A DNA stretch of 64,000 nucleotides from Dyadobacter psychrophilus. GTDB lineage: Bacteria > Bacteroidota > Bacteroidia > Cytophagales > Spirosomataceae. The first letter of the stretch is position 1. Every line of letters starts with the position of its first letter. The notes below the pieces were generated by a model. That model ran no database searches. It was not told the DNA's origin and saw nothing but the letters and a program-made list of their open reading frames with translations. Shown one piece after another: positions 55,098 through 63,947 of the stretch. A program made the translations under genes and the position numbers. The stretch spans positions 186,001 to 250,000 of the forward strand of contig NZ_FUZA01000003.1 in the NCBI RefSeq assembly GCF_900167945.1, written 5' to 3'.

Positions 55098-56051
55098 ATG
55101 TCAATTTCAGTTAAAGAAGTGTCGGATATCAGCGATCAGGAAGCGCGACGCAAGTCACCCGATTATCTGGACCAGTTGGAGGCCGAGGCGATTTACATTA
55201 TGCGTGAGGTCGCAGGCCAGTTCGAGCGCCCTGCATTGTTGTTTTCAGGTGGAAAAGATTCTATCACATTGGTAAGACTGGCCCAAAAAGCCTTTGCGCC
55301 AGGAAAAATCCCCTTTCCACTGGTGCACGTTGATACCGGACATAATTTTATTGAAGCGATAAATTACCGCGACGAACTGGCCGAACAAATCGGCGCAAAA
55401 TTGGTCGTTCGCTATGTGGAAGATACCATTAAGGCAAAAGGCCTGAAAGAACAAACTGGCAAGAATGCAAGCCGCAACTGGCTGCAAACCTTCACTTTGC
55501 TGGATACAATTGAGGAATTTGAATTTGATGCCTGCATTGGTGGTGCACGGCGTGACGAAGAAAAAGCACGTGCGAAAGAGCGTATCTTTTCATTCCGTGA
55601 TGAGTTCGGACAGTGGGACCCGAAGCGTCAGCGTCCTGAACTTTGGAACTTGTTCAACGGAAGAATTCATAAAGGTGAAAACGTGCGGGTGTTCCCGATT
55701 TCAAACTGGACCGAGCTTGACGTTTGGGCTTATTTGAAAAGAGAAAACATCACATTACCATCCATTTATTTCGCCCACGAGCGTGAATTGATTTTGAGAG
55801 ATGGAAAATTATTAAATAATACGCCGGTTATCGAAAAAGACGAAAACGACCAGATCGTAACGCGTCAGGTTCGTTTCAGAACGGTTGGTGATATGACCTG
55901 TACGGCAGCAGTGGAGTCGAGTGCTGCGACGTTGGACGAGGTTATTGCTGAGATTACTGTTTCTAGGATTAGTGAGAGAGGTGAAACGCGGATTGATGAC
56001 CAGCAAACGGAAGCAGCGATGGAGGATCGAAAAAAGGGGGGTTACTTCTGA
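55098..56051 (+). CDS. cysD: Sulfate adenylyltransferase subunit 2 CysD
   Basis: A 317-residue subunit that, with CysN, makes APS from sulfate and ATP. The N-type PP-loop is LLFSGGKDSITLVRLAQKAF; LVHVDTGHNFIEAINYRDEL, ACIGGARRDEEKARAKERIF, VFPISNWTELDVWAYLKREN and YFAHERELILRDGKL are CysD-specific. The C-terminus RKKGGYF is also typical. cysN, its obligate partner, follows after a 177-base gap containing repeats; in most genomes the two adjoin. Confidence 0.96.
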   Translation: MSISVKEVSDISDQEARRKSPDYLDQLEAEAIYIMREVAGQFERPALLFSGGKDSITLVRLAQKAFAPGKIPFPLVHVDTGHNFIEAINYRDELAEQIGAKLVVRYVEDTIKAKGLKEQTGKNASRNWLQTFTLLDTIEEFEFDACIGGARRDEEKARAKERIFSFRDEFGQWDPKRQRPELWNLFNGRIHKGENVRVFPISNWTELDVWAYLKRENITLPSIYFAHERELILRDGKLLNNTPVIEKDENDQIVTRQVRFRTVGDMTCTAAVESSAATLDEVIAEITVSRISERGETRIDDQQTEAAMEDRKKGGYF

Positions 56052-56069
56052 GTTAGCTTTGGTGGACGC

Positions 56070-56155
56070 CCTTCGACTCCGCTCAGGGTGACAAGGCAAC
56101 AGGTCATGCACTCAGGGTGACAGGGCAACAGGGCGGTGCACTCAGGATGACAGAG
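56070..56155 (+). repeat. Tandem repeats around a CTCAGGGTGACA core between cysD and cysN
   Basis: CCCTTCGACTCCGCTCAGGG is followed by CTCAGGGTGACA units at 56082 and 56111 and a degenerate third at 56141, with a period of 29-30 bases. The same core is, from general knowledge, a widespread intergenic repeat in bacterial genomes. A CATTCA-rich stretch (56190-56218) precedes cysN. Confidence 0.6.
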
Positions 56156-56228
56156 TACATCATATTCAGTCATCGCACCGGCGACCCGGTCACTCATTCA
56201 CTCATTCAATCATTCAAAATTAAAAAAG

Positions 56229-57473
56229 GTGGATTTACTAAGATTTATAACAGCAGGTTCCGTGGACGATGGCAAGAGCACATTGATAGGACGCTTGCTT
56301 TACGATACAAAAAATATATTGGCGGATCAGATGGAGGCCATTGAGCGTGCGAGTAAGAGCCGCAATGTGGGGGAAATTGATCTGGCGTTGCTGACGGACG
56401 GCCTTCGTTCGGAGCGTGAGCAAGGCATTACTATTGATGTAGCTTACAAATATTTCCAAACGCCTAACCGCAAGTTTATCAGCATTGATGCGCCGGGACA
56501 CATTCAGTATACCAGAAACATGGTTACAGGTGCTTCCAACGCGGATTTGGCAATTATTTTAGTTGATGCGCGTCATGGCGTTGTTGAACAAACACGCCGC
56601 CATTCGCTGATCGCTTCCATGCTGGGCATTCCGCATGTGATTGTTGCAATTAACAAAATGGATTTGGTCGGCAATTCAGAAGACGCGTTTTTGGAGATTG
56701 CAAAATCTTATCAGGAACTGGCTTCCAAGCTGAATATCAAAGACTTGACATTGATTCCGGTTAGTGCCTTGAATGGCGATAACATTGTAGACAGATCAGT
56801 AAATATGCCCTGGTACACAGGCGAAACATTGCTTTCTGTTTTGGAAAATGTCAATGTTTTGAAAGACCAGAATCAGGAAGACGGCCGGTTCTCGGTTCAA
56901 TATGTAATCCGCCCTCAAACTGATGAATTGCACGATTACCGCGGCTATGCGGGACGGGTGCAGAGCGGAACATTCAAGAAAGGCGATCTGGTTAAAGTTC
57001 TGCCTTCGGAAACCGAGTCCAAAATTGCCAAAATCGAATTTGGTGGAAACGAAATTGAAGAAGCGTCTGTTTTAGAATCGGTTACGATCCTACTGGAAGA
57101 TGACATTGACATCAGTCGCGGGGACACAATTGTTTCAGTAAACAATTCACCGATCGTAAGCCAGGATATTGAAGCACTGATCTGTTGGATGGACGACAAA
57201 AAGACCCTGAAAGCAGGCAACAAATACGTATTGCAGCACGGAACAGCACGATCGAGATGCTCAATCCGCGACATTGAATATCAGATCGACATCAATTCAT
57301 ACGAGAAGCTGGACGAAGTAGACAGCCTGAAATTGAACGATGTTGCACGAATTATACTTAGAACAGCCCAGCCAATCGCCTACGACCCATATCAGAAAAA
57401 TCGCGCAAATGGCGCGGCAATCCTGATCGACGAAACGTCGAATGTGACCGTAGGAGCTTGCATGATTGAATAA
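56229..57473 (+). CDS. cysN: Sulfate adenylyltransferase subunit 1 CysN
   Basis: A 414-residue GTPase that drives APS synthesis by CysD. The G1 loop is GSVDDGKS at residues 10-17; DAPGH, NKMD and the EF-Tu-like beta domains (HDYRGYAGRVQSGTFKKGDL) are present. There is no fused APS kinase (CysC) domain, consistent with a reductase that uses APS directly. Translation starts at GTG 56229 (MDLLRFITAGSVDDG), since no ATG fits. sir follows 14 bases later. Confidence 0.95.
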   Translation: MDLLRFITAGSVDDGKSTLIGRLLYDTKNILADQMEAIERASKSRNVGEIDLALLTDGLRSEREQGITIDVAYKYFQTPNRKFISIDAPGHIQYTRNMVTGASNADLAIILVDARHGVVEQTRRHSLIASMLGIPHVIVAINKMDLVGNSEDAFLEIAKSYQELASKLNIKDLTLIPVSALNGDNIVDRSVNMPWYTGETLLSVLENVNVLKDQNQEDGRFSVQYVIRPQTDELHDYRGYAGRVQSGTFKKGDLVKVLPSETESKIAKIEFGGNEIEEASVLESVTILLEDDIDISRGDTIVSVNNSPIVSQDIEALICWMDDKKTLKAGNKYVLQHGTARSRCSIRDIEYQIDINSYEKLDEVDSLKLNDVARIILRTAQPIAYDPYQKNRANGAAILIDETSNVTVGACMIE

Positions 57474-57487
57474 AAGAAATTATCACC

Positions 57488-59716
57488 ATGAGCGAAATAT
57501 TGATTTCTGACAAAGTATCCGCTGTTGCGAAGCGCGATATCATTGATTTAAACCAAAAAATCAATGCATTTAATACGGGGGAGACGCCCGAAGAAGCATT
57601 CCGTAAGTTCAGGCTTACCCGCGGTGTCTATGGCCAGCGCCAGCCAGGTGTGCAGATGATCCGTATTAAGCTTCCTTATGGACGCATTACAGCGGACCAG
57701 CTGGTCAGAATTGCGGATACTTCGGACAAATTTGCAACCGGAAACCTGCATGCAACCACGCGCCAGGACATTCAGCTACACTTTGTAAAACTTTCCGATT
57801 CGCCACAATTATGGGCAGATCTGGAAGATGCAGGCATTACATTAAAAGAAGCCTGCGGTAACACCATTCGTAACGTAACCGCTTCATCGATCGCCGGAAT
57901 CGACCCGGACGAGCCTTTTGATGTGACACCGATCACGCATTCCATATTCAGCTATTTCCTCCGCAACCCGATCAATCAGGATATGGGCCGGAAGTTTAAA
58001 ATTGCGGTCTCTTCTTCTGAAAAAGATTCAGCATTGGCATTCATTCATGATGTTGGGCTTATTGCTAAAATGGGCGTGAACGAAGCGGGTGAAACGGTGA
58101 AAGGTTTCAAAGTGCTGATTGGCGGCGGATTAGGCGCACAGCCTTTTTCTGCACAAACGGCTTTTGAATTCCTTGAAGAGGATAAAGTTATTCCTTTCAT
58201 TGAAGCATTGCTTCGCGTTTTTGACCGTTACGGAGAGCGCGTGCGTCGTCATAAGGCACGTATGAAGTTCTTGCTGAACGACATTGGTCTTGAAGAAATG
58301 ATGGCCAGAGTTGAAGAACAACGCGTTGCGCTTAAAAACAAAGTTTTCACAATTCCAGAAGATTTGTTTGGAACAAAGGAAGTGGAATCAATCACTTTCG
58401 CCCCGCGTCCATCTTTGACAGAAGCTGAAATCCTGAACATTGCTTCTCAAAGCATTGAAGCGGACAAGCTTGATATTTTTACAAAATGGCTGAGAACCAA
58501 CACTTTTGAGCAAAAACAAAAGGGCTGGTATGCTGTTCAGTTACGCGTTCTTTTGGGTGATATGCATTCGGATACAGCGCGTCAGCTTGCGGATTTGGTT
58601 CGGCAATATGCTGCGGATGACATTCGTGTGACGGTTAACCAGGGCTATATCCTTCGTTTTGTGAAAGGCGAAGATCTGGTTACGCTTTATCATGAACTGG
58701 CAAAATTAGGACTTGCAGCGCCTGGTTTTGACAGCACAATGGACATCACAACTTGCCCGGGAACAGACACTTGTAACCTCGCGATTTCCAGCAGTTATGG
58801 AATTACGCGCGTGCTGGAAGATGTAATGCGTGATGAATTCCCTGAAATGATTTACAATCAGGATATTAAGATCAAAATCAGCGGTTGCATGAATGGTTGC
58901 GGCCAGCATAATGCGTCCAACATTGGTTTCCACGGAAGCTCTATCAAAAACGGCAAGCTGGTCCTTCCCGCTTTGCAGGTTTTACTAGGCGGCGGTTTTT
59001 CCGGCGATGGCATTGGTTTGATCGGTGATAAAGTGATCAAAGTTCCTACCAAACGCGGCCCGGAAGTGTTGCGCACGCTTTTCAATGATTTTGAAACCAA
59101 TGCGTATGACGGCGAATATTACAATCAATATTATCAGCGTCAAACCAAAAATTATTTCTTCCAATTGCTGAAACCGATTGCAGATCTTACGACTTTGCAA
59201 GACGACGATTACCGCGATTGGGACCACGACGAATTGTTCAAAACAGAAATCGGGGTTGGAGAATGTGCCAGTGTGCTGGTTGACCTTGTGGCTACGACGA
59301 TCACGGAGGGACAGGAAAAATTGAATCTTGCCAAAGAAAACTACGAATCAGGAATCTGGGCGGATGCGATTTATCATGCTTATAATGTGCTGATTACGGG
59401 CGCAAAAGGTTTGTTAATGACCAAAGATGTGACACTGAACACGCAGTATGGCATCGTGAATGACTTCGAAACGCATTTCGGACAGGATTTCAAATACGAA
59501 ACGCCTGTTGAATTTGCGCGCGAAGATAAAGCAGAAGCACCTTTCCGTTCGCTGGCATTCAGCATCAATCATTTTGAGCCGACCCAGGAATTTGCTACTT
59601 ACTTCCTCAGCACCGCGGAACAGTTTTTAAATTTTGTCCGTGATACACGTGAGGCGCAATTGGTGGAAACAGGCGAGCCGGTTTTGCAGGAATTGTCATT
59701 CGGAAACGATAGTTAA
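57488..59716 (+). CDS. Siroheme sulfite reductase with C-terminal HEPN domain
   Basis: A 742-residue protein reducing sulfite to sulfide. The sulfite/nitrite reductase half-domains occur twice (QPGVQMIRIKLPYGRITADQ; ATTRQDIQLHFVK; CGNTIRNVTAS). The siroheme/[4Fe-4S] ligands are C423 and C429 in TTCPGTDTCNLA and C467 and C471 in SGCMNGCGQHNASN. From about residue 590 to the end a HEPN-like helical domain follows (VGECASVLVDLVATTITEGQ, SGIWADAIYHAYNVLITGAK). Ferredoxin is the likely electron donor as no CysJ flavoprotein is seen. The HEPN tail's role is unknown. A nitrite reductase is possible by fold, but the sulfate context decides. Confidence 0.92.
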   Translation: MSEILISDKVSAVAKRDIIDLNQKINAFNTGETPEEAFRKFRLTRGVYGQRQPGVQMIRIKLPYGRITADQLVRIADTSDKFATGNLHATTRQDIQLHFVKLSDSPQLWADLEDAGITLKEACGNTIRNVTASSIAGIDPDEPFDVTPITHSIFSYFLRNPINQDMGRKFKIAVSSSEKDSALAFIHDVGLIAKMGVNEAGETVKGFKVLIGGGLGAQPFSAQTAFEFLEEDKVIPFIEALLRVFDRYGERVRRHKARMKFLLNDIGLEEMMARVEEQRVALKNKVFTIPEDLFGTKEVESITFAPRPSLTEAEILNIASQSIEADKLDIFTKWLRTNTFEQKQKGWYAVQLRVLLGDMHSDTARQLADLVRQYAADDIRVTVNQGYILRFVKGEDLVTLYHELAKLGLAAPGFDSTMDITTCPGTDTCNLAISSSYGITRVLEDVMRDEFPEMIYNQDIKIKISGCMNGCGQHNASNIGFHGSSIKNGKLVLPALQVLLGGGFSGDGIGLIGDKVIKVPTKRGPEVLRTLFNDFETNAYDGEYYNQYYQRQTKNYFFQLLKPIADLTTLQDDDYRDWDHDELFKTEIGVGECASVLVDLVATTITEGQEKLNLAKENYESGIWADAIYHAYNVLITGAKGLLMTKDVTLNTQYGIVNDFETHFGQDFKYETPVEFAREDKAEAPFRSLAFSINHFEPTQEFATYFLSTAEQFLNFVRDTREAQLVETGEPVLQELSFGNDS

Positions 59717-59730
59717 AATGACTTGAAGCA

Positions 59731-59776
59731 TCGGCTGTCGGCACATTGAGCATTATGCTTGATTGTTGACAGCCGA
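59731..59776 (+). repeat. Inverted repeat between sir and the cobA-like gene
   Basis: TCGGCTGTC (59731-59739) and GACAGCCGA (59768-59776) form a 9-bp stem around a loop that itself contains a small AGCA/TGCT dyad. No T run follows. The arm resembles the GGCTGT repeat at 55001. Confidence 0.5.
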
Positions 59777-59795
59777 AAGCGAAAGTCTTGATAAT

Positions 59796-60569
59796 ATGAA
59801 ACTTACACTTATTGGTGCCGGGCCAGGTGATCCTGACCTGATCACCTTGAAAGGGGTAAAAGCATTACAAAAAGCGAAAGTTGTTTTGTATGACTCCCTC
59901 GCCCACCCCTCACTTCTCGATTATTGCCCCATAGATTGTGTGAAGATCCTTGTCGGGAAGCGGTTTGGTAAAACAAGCTGCGCACAAGACGATATTAACG
60001 CCTTAATTGTCGAAAATGCACGTGTATACGGCGAAGTTGTCCGTTTGAAAGGCGGAGATTCCTTCATTTTCGGCCGTGGCTATGAGGAGATCCTTTACGC
60101 AGCGCAATTCGGCATTGAATCCGAAATAATTCCAGGTATATCCAGCAGTTATGCAGCTCCTGCGCTGGCCGGCATTCCCCTTACTTCAAGAGGTTTAAGT
60201 GAAAGTTTTTGGGTCATTACGGGCACAACCAAGAACCATGCATTGTCTGATGACCTGCTTCTGGCTGCACAATCCACGGCCACGGTTGTCATTTTGATGG
60301 GCTTGCATAAGTTGCAGGAAATAGTGAATATATACGCAGCACTGGACAAACTGGACGAGTCCATTTCGATCATTCAAAATGGAACATTGGAAAACCAGAA
60401 AGTGGTAACAGGAAAGATTAGCAACATTGCCACATTGGCGCAGGTGAGCGAAATCGCGTCTCCGGCCATCATTGTCATTGGCAAAGTTGCTGCATTACCC
60501 GATTTGAGCTTTGAACAAATTGAACAAATGATTCAACAGGGAAGATCTGTTGCAAGTGAAGTGAATTAA
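59796..60569 (+). CDS. cobA: Uroporphyrinogen-III C-methyltransferase (SUMT/CobA-like)
   Basis: A 257-residue SAM-dependent enzyme making precorrin-2 for siroheme, the cofactor of the adjacent sulfite reductase. Family motifs are LIGAGPGDPDLITLKGVKAL, VRLKGGDSFIFGRGYEE, PGISSSYAAPALAGIPLTSR and TVVILMGLHKLQEI. It is a stand-alone SUMT without the CysG dehydrogenase/ferrochelatase half. ATG 59796 is chosen because MKLTLIGAGPGDPD is the family start. Its stop shares TTAA with the gene on the other strand. Confidence 0.93.
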   Translation: MKLTLIGAGPGDPDLITLKGVKALQKAKVVLYDSLAHPSLLDYCPIDCVKILVGKRFGKTSCAQDDINALIVENARVYGEVVRLKGGDSFIFGRGYEEILYAAQFGIESEIIPGISSSYAAPALAGIPLTSRGLSESFWVITGTTKNHALSDDLLLAAQSTATVVILMGLHKLQEIVNIYAALDKLDESISIIQNGTLENQKVVTGKISNIATLAQVSEIASPAIIVIGKVAALPDLSFEQIEQMIQQGRSVASEVN

Positions 60570-60955
60570 AGCAAGCTCAAAATCCAATTTATATCAATCA
60601 GATTCTCCTTTCCGCGGAATTCAAGAAAATAAATTATCCCCGCCAACACCGCATAGCTGACAAACAGCCATTTCTTCTTCATTTCATACTGATCGTGGTG
60701 ATGAAAATAATCGTATACCATAGAAGCAGTAAACCCAAAGATCATCAGCACGAAAGATATTAGGCCGCAATCCTGACGGTAATGCAGGTATGTGTGCAAT
60801 GCGGGAGCGCCGAGGACCAGATACATCAGCCACATGCCAAATCCCACCCTGTACAGATACATGCTCAGGCGGCGATCATTCTTTATGTCAAATATTCCTT
60901 CCAAAACGGTCGTTATTGAATTGGTTTGAAACAGTGAATTTAACGAAATACACAT
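60566..60955 (-). CDS. Small integral membrane protein, unknown function
   Basis: A 129-residue protein with three to four hydrophobic helices (YRVGFGMWLMYLVLGAPAL, ISFVLMIFGFTASMVYDYF, KKWLFVSYAVLAGIIYFLEF) and several His (HTYLHYRQ, DYFHHHDQYEMKKK). I recognise no family. The first ~30 residues are not hydrophobic and a start at the inner ATG (60862, MYLYRVGFG) is possible. It converges with the cobA-like gene and is divergent from the acyltransferase gene. Confidence 0.55.
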   Translation of the reverse strand: MCISLNSLFQTNSITTVLEGIFDIKNDRRLSMYLYRVGFGMWLMYLVLGAPALHTYLHYRQDCGLISFVLMIFGFTASMVYDYFHHHDQYEMKKKWLFVSYAVLAGIIYFLEFRGKENLIDINWILSLL

Positions 60956-61015
60956 TCAAAAACCAGCATTTCATATAGATATAATATATACGTATCATTG
61001 CAGAAAAATGTTTGC

Positions 61016-61915
61016 ATGCAACTAATAGTCTCAAAATTTCTTTTTTTATTACTAAATCAAATCGCATCATTGTCCTGGAAGAACGCTTTCAGGCTTTCTG
61101 ATTTTTTATGCTGGTCTATTTTCAGCGTGGGACGATATCGCAGAGAAGTGATCCGTAAAAACCTAAAAAACAGCTTTCCTGAAAAAACGGATGCCGAGCT
61201 CTCCTGCATTGCCAAAGATTTTCAGCTCCATTTCACCGACCTGATCGTTGAGACCATCAAGTTCCGCACGGCAAGCCCGGAATGTGTGCGGGAACGCCTC
61301 CGGGGAGATATCAGCATCATGGATAAATTTTACAATGACAAGACCAACATTATATATTTAATGGGCCACCGCGGCAACTGGGAGCTTGCCAATCTCTTTT
61401 CCTCGCTTTGCTTCACGCACGAATGCATTGTGGTTTACAGGCCATTGCAAAACGAAGCTTCCGATCAGTGGTTTCTGGATCTGAGGACGAGATTCGGTGC
61501 AAAACTGGTCCCTATGGACAACATTTTCAAGGAATTACAAAAGCCCCGCGAGAAACCCTACGTCGTCGTCCTCGCAAATGACCAGTCGCCCAATCCGAAA
61601 ACCGCTTTCTGGACACAATTCCTGCATCAGGATACGGGTGTTTTTAGAGGCGTTGAGACCATTGCAAGGCGTTATAATCTGACCGTTCTGTACGCCGATT
61701 TCGCCAAAGTGGCCAACAAAAGAGGTTATTACCAGGTCGCGATTTCGACCATTACGGAATGCCCAAAAGAGGTTCAAAACAACGCAATTCTTGAAAAACA
61801 GCTGCGTATCCTTGAAAAAGACATCAATTTACAGCCGCATAACTGGCTTTGGAGCCATAGACGCTGGAAACACAAACGCCCGGAATGCTTGAAACCGGAA
61901 CAGACGCTAGCCTGA
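61016..61915 (+). CDS. Lysophospholipid/lipid A acyltransferase, LpxL/HtrB family (copy 1)
   Basis: A 299-residue inner-membrane acyltransferase adding a secondary acyl chain to lipid A or a similar lipid. The catalytic motif is H118-R-G-N-W-E (YLMGHRGNWELANLFS); further marks are VVYRPLQNEASDQWFLDLR, VVLANDQSPNPKTAFW and DTGVFRGVETIARRYNL. The C-terminus HNWLWSHRRWKHKRP is typical. ATG 61016 is chosen over an in-frame TTG at 60998, because the hydrophobic anchor QLIVSKFLFLLLNQIASL begins right after it. A paralogue follows 101 bases downstream. Confidence 0.88.
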   Translation: MQLIVSKFLFLLLNQIASLSWKNAFRLSDFLCWSIFSVGRYRREVIRKNLKNSFPEKTDAELSCIAKDFQLHFTDLIVETIKFRTASPECVRERLRGDISIMDKFYNDKTNIIYLMGHRGNWELANLFSSLCFTHECIVVYRPLQNEASDQWFLDLRTRFGAKLVPMDNIFKELQKPREKPYVVVLANDQSPNPKTAFWTQFLHQDTGVFRGVETIARRYNLTVLYADFAKVANKRGYYQVAISTITECPKEVQNNAILEKQLRILEKDINLQPHNWLWSHRRWKHKRPECLKPEQTLA

Positions 61916-62016
61916 TTCCCACCATTTTCCTGATTGCCCGGTCTTCGAAAAGTGCCATTTCGAGGAACTAAATCTTTCGTAAATTCGGTTTTTTCACTGC
62001 AAAAGGATTCAACGCA

Positions 62017-62931
62017 ATGAAAAAACTTTCCACCCGACTTTTACTGTTCCTCCTGACAGCAATTTCGAGGCTTTCATGGAAAAAATTATATAAGCTTTCC
62101 GATATCTTCCGCTTCCTCATCTTCGACATTGGCCAATACAGAAAGCAGGTCATTTTTGCGAATTTGAAAAACAGTTTTCCTACCTATAATGAAAACACAA
62201 TAGAATCGATTGCCAGGCGATATTATCAAAACTTCACCGACATTGTTTTTGAAACGATCAAACTAAGGTCCATTTCAAAGAATGATCTGCTCAGCCGGTT
62301 CGAGCTGGAAACCGAATTGCTGGATCATTATTATGCACAGCAAAAAAGCCTTGTAGTTGTATCCGGGCACCTGGGAAATTGGGAAATGCTCAACTTATTT
62401 GCTTCTGCCAAATTATCCTACCAAATTGTGGTCGTTTACCACGAGCTGGCCAATGACATTTTTGAAGATTGGTTTAAAAAAGTCAGGACCAAGTTTGGGA
62501 CGGAAATGGTGCCTATGAAAGAAGCGATGGTCCGCGCGATGGCGCCCAGGGAAAAGCCTTTTCTTTTTGTTTTGGTGAATGATCAGTCACCAAGTCCGGA
62601 CAAGGCTTACTGGACCAGTTTCTTGAACCAGGACACCGGGATTTTCCGGGGCGGCGAACTGATCGCAAAGCGCTTAAATGCACCGGTTTTGTATATGGGG
62701 ATTTTGCGGGATGAGCGAAAAAGAGGCCATTACCGCTCCTATTTCAAACTGATCACCGAAAATCCGAAGAAAGAACCGGCCAACAACATTCTGCAAAGCC
62801 AGATTGAATATCTGGAAGAGGACATCAAGCGCCAACCCGATAACTGGCTTTGGAGCCACAGAAGGTGGAAACATGCACGGCCGCAAAACCTGCTGCCTTT
62901 TCAATTACGACAAGAAATAAAAAGTGAATAA
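62017..62931 (+). CDS. Lysophospholipid/lipid A acyltransferase, LpxL/HtrB family (copy 2)
   Basis: A 304-residue paralogue of the preceding gene. It aligns without large gaps: H118 in VSGHLGNWEMLNLF, VVVYHELANDIFEDWFKKVR, VLVNDQSPSPDKAYWTSFL, DTGIFRGGELIAKRLNAPVL and DNWLWSHRRWKHARP. The N-terminal anchor is STRLLLFLLTAISRLSW. The copies differ in the acceptor-side residues after the catalytic motif (HRGNWE versus HLGNWE), which suggests each adds a different chain or acts at a different position. It overlaps the glycosyltransferase gene by eight bases. Confidence 0.88.
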   Translation: MKKLSTRLLLFLLTAISRLSWKKLYKLSDIFRFLIFDIGQYRKQVIFANLKNSFPTYNENTIESIARRYYQNFTDIVFETIKLRSISKNDLLSRFELETELLDHYYAQQKSLVVVSGHLGNWEMLNLFASAKLSYQIVVVYHELANDIFEDWFKKVRTKFGTEMVPMKEAMVRAMAPREKPFLFVLVNDQSPSPDKAYWTSFLNQDTGIFRGGELIAKRLNAPVLYMGILRDERKRGHYRSYFKLITENPKKEPANNILQSQIEYLEEDIKRQPDNWLWSHRRWKHARPQNLLPFQLRQEIKSE

Positions 62932-63907
62932 ACCCATAAAAGTCCTTATCCTGCGTTTCTCTTCCATTGGTGACATTGTGCTTACCACGCCGGTAATAAG
63001 GTGCTTGAAACAACAGGTTAACGCCGAAATTCACTATTTTACAAAATCAAAATTCCAGTTTCTGCTCGCCGACAATCCCTATGTCGATAAAATATGGTTG
63101 CTGGACAAAGACATTAATCCCATCCTTAAACAGCTCAAAGCTGAAAAATTTGACTACGTTATTGATCTGCACGCCAATATCAGGACGCTGCGCATTAAGC
63201 TAGCCTTGGGCGTGAAGGCATTCAGTTTTGATAAATTAAATGCACTTAAATGGCTTCTTACGACATTTAAGATCGACTATCTGCCCGATATCCACATTGT
63301 GGACCGCTATATGGAAACCTTGAATGTGTTCCAGGTAACTAATGACGGACAAGGACTAGACTATTTCATTCCTTATAAAGACAATGTTGAAACAAGCTGG
63401 CTTCCGGCCACGCACCAGGGAACATTTGTCGCCTACGCAATCGGAGGGCAGCATAACACCAAAAAACTGCCTGTGCCGAGAATGATCGAACTTTGCAGGA
63501 AGATCAACTTCCCAATTGTCTTATTGGGTGGAAAGGAAGATTTTGAAGCCGGCGAAGCAATCCGAATGGCCATTGGCGACAATTTGATCCTGAATACCTG
63601 CGGGAAATACAATTTTAATCAATCCGCATCGCTGGTTCAGAAATCGCTGATCGTGTTTTCGCATGATACGGGGCTTATGCACGTCGCGGCGGCCTTTAAG
63701 AAAAAAGTGTATTCGATTTGGGGAAATACCATTCCAGGTTTTGGAATGTATCCATATAAAACTGCTTTTGAAGTGCTTGAAAATAATAACCTCAAATGCA
63801 GACCTTGTTCAAAGATCGGATATAAAGCGTGTCCGCAAAAACATTTTAAATGCATGAACGAGCTTTCCTTAGACTTTCCGATCAAAGAACTACCCGGAGA
63901 CAAATAG
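62924..63907 (+). CDS. Glycosyltransferase family 9 (heptosyltransferase-like)
   Basis: A 327-residue GT-B enzyme of family GT9. The N-terminus KVLILRFSSIGDIVLTTPVI is the family's donor-acceptor signature, followed by YVIDLHANIRTLRIKLAL, AYAIGGQHNTKKLPVPRMIE, IVLLGGKEDFEAGEAIR and SLIVFSHDTGLMHVAAAFKK. The sequence ends with a Cys-rich stretch (LKCRPCSKIGYKACPQKHFKC). Translation begins at GTG 62924, overlapping the acyltransferase gene, so it probably adds a core sugar to lipid A or lipooligosaccharide. Sugar specificity is unknown. Confidence 0.88.
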   Translation: MNKPIKVLILRFSSIGDIVLTTPVIRCLKQQVNAEIHYFTKSKFQFLLADNPYVDKIWLLDKDINPILKQLKAEKFDYVIDLHANIRTLRIKLALGVKAFSFDKLNALKWLLTTFKIDYLPDIHIVDRYMETLNVFQVTNDGQGLDYFIPYKDNVETSWLPATHQGTFVAYAIGGQHNTKKLPVPRMIELCRKINFPIVLLGGKEDFEAGEAIRMAIGDNLILNTCGKYNFNQSASLVQKSLIVFSHDTGLMHVAAAFKKKVYSIWGNTIPGFGMYPYKTAFEVLENNNLKCRPCSKIGYKACPQKHFKCMNELSLDFPIKELPGDK

Positions 63908-63947
63908 TGTTAAAATTGCTGAACATTAAGATCACAAACGACCATTC

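Noticed and set aside
56070..56218. CRISPR array, because of the ~30-base periodic repeats
   Set aside because: Only two full units and one degenerate unit exist, with no unique spacers between them and no cas genes nearby.
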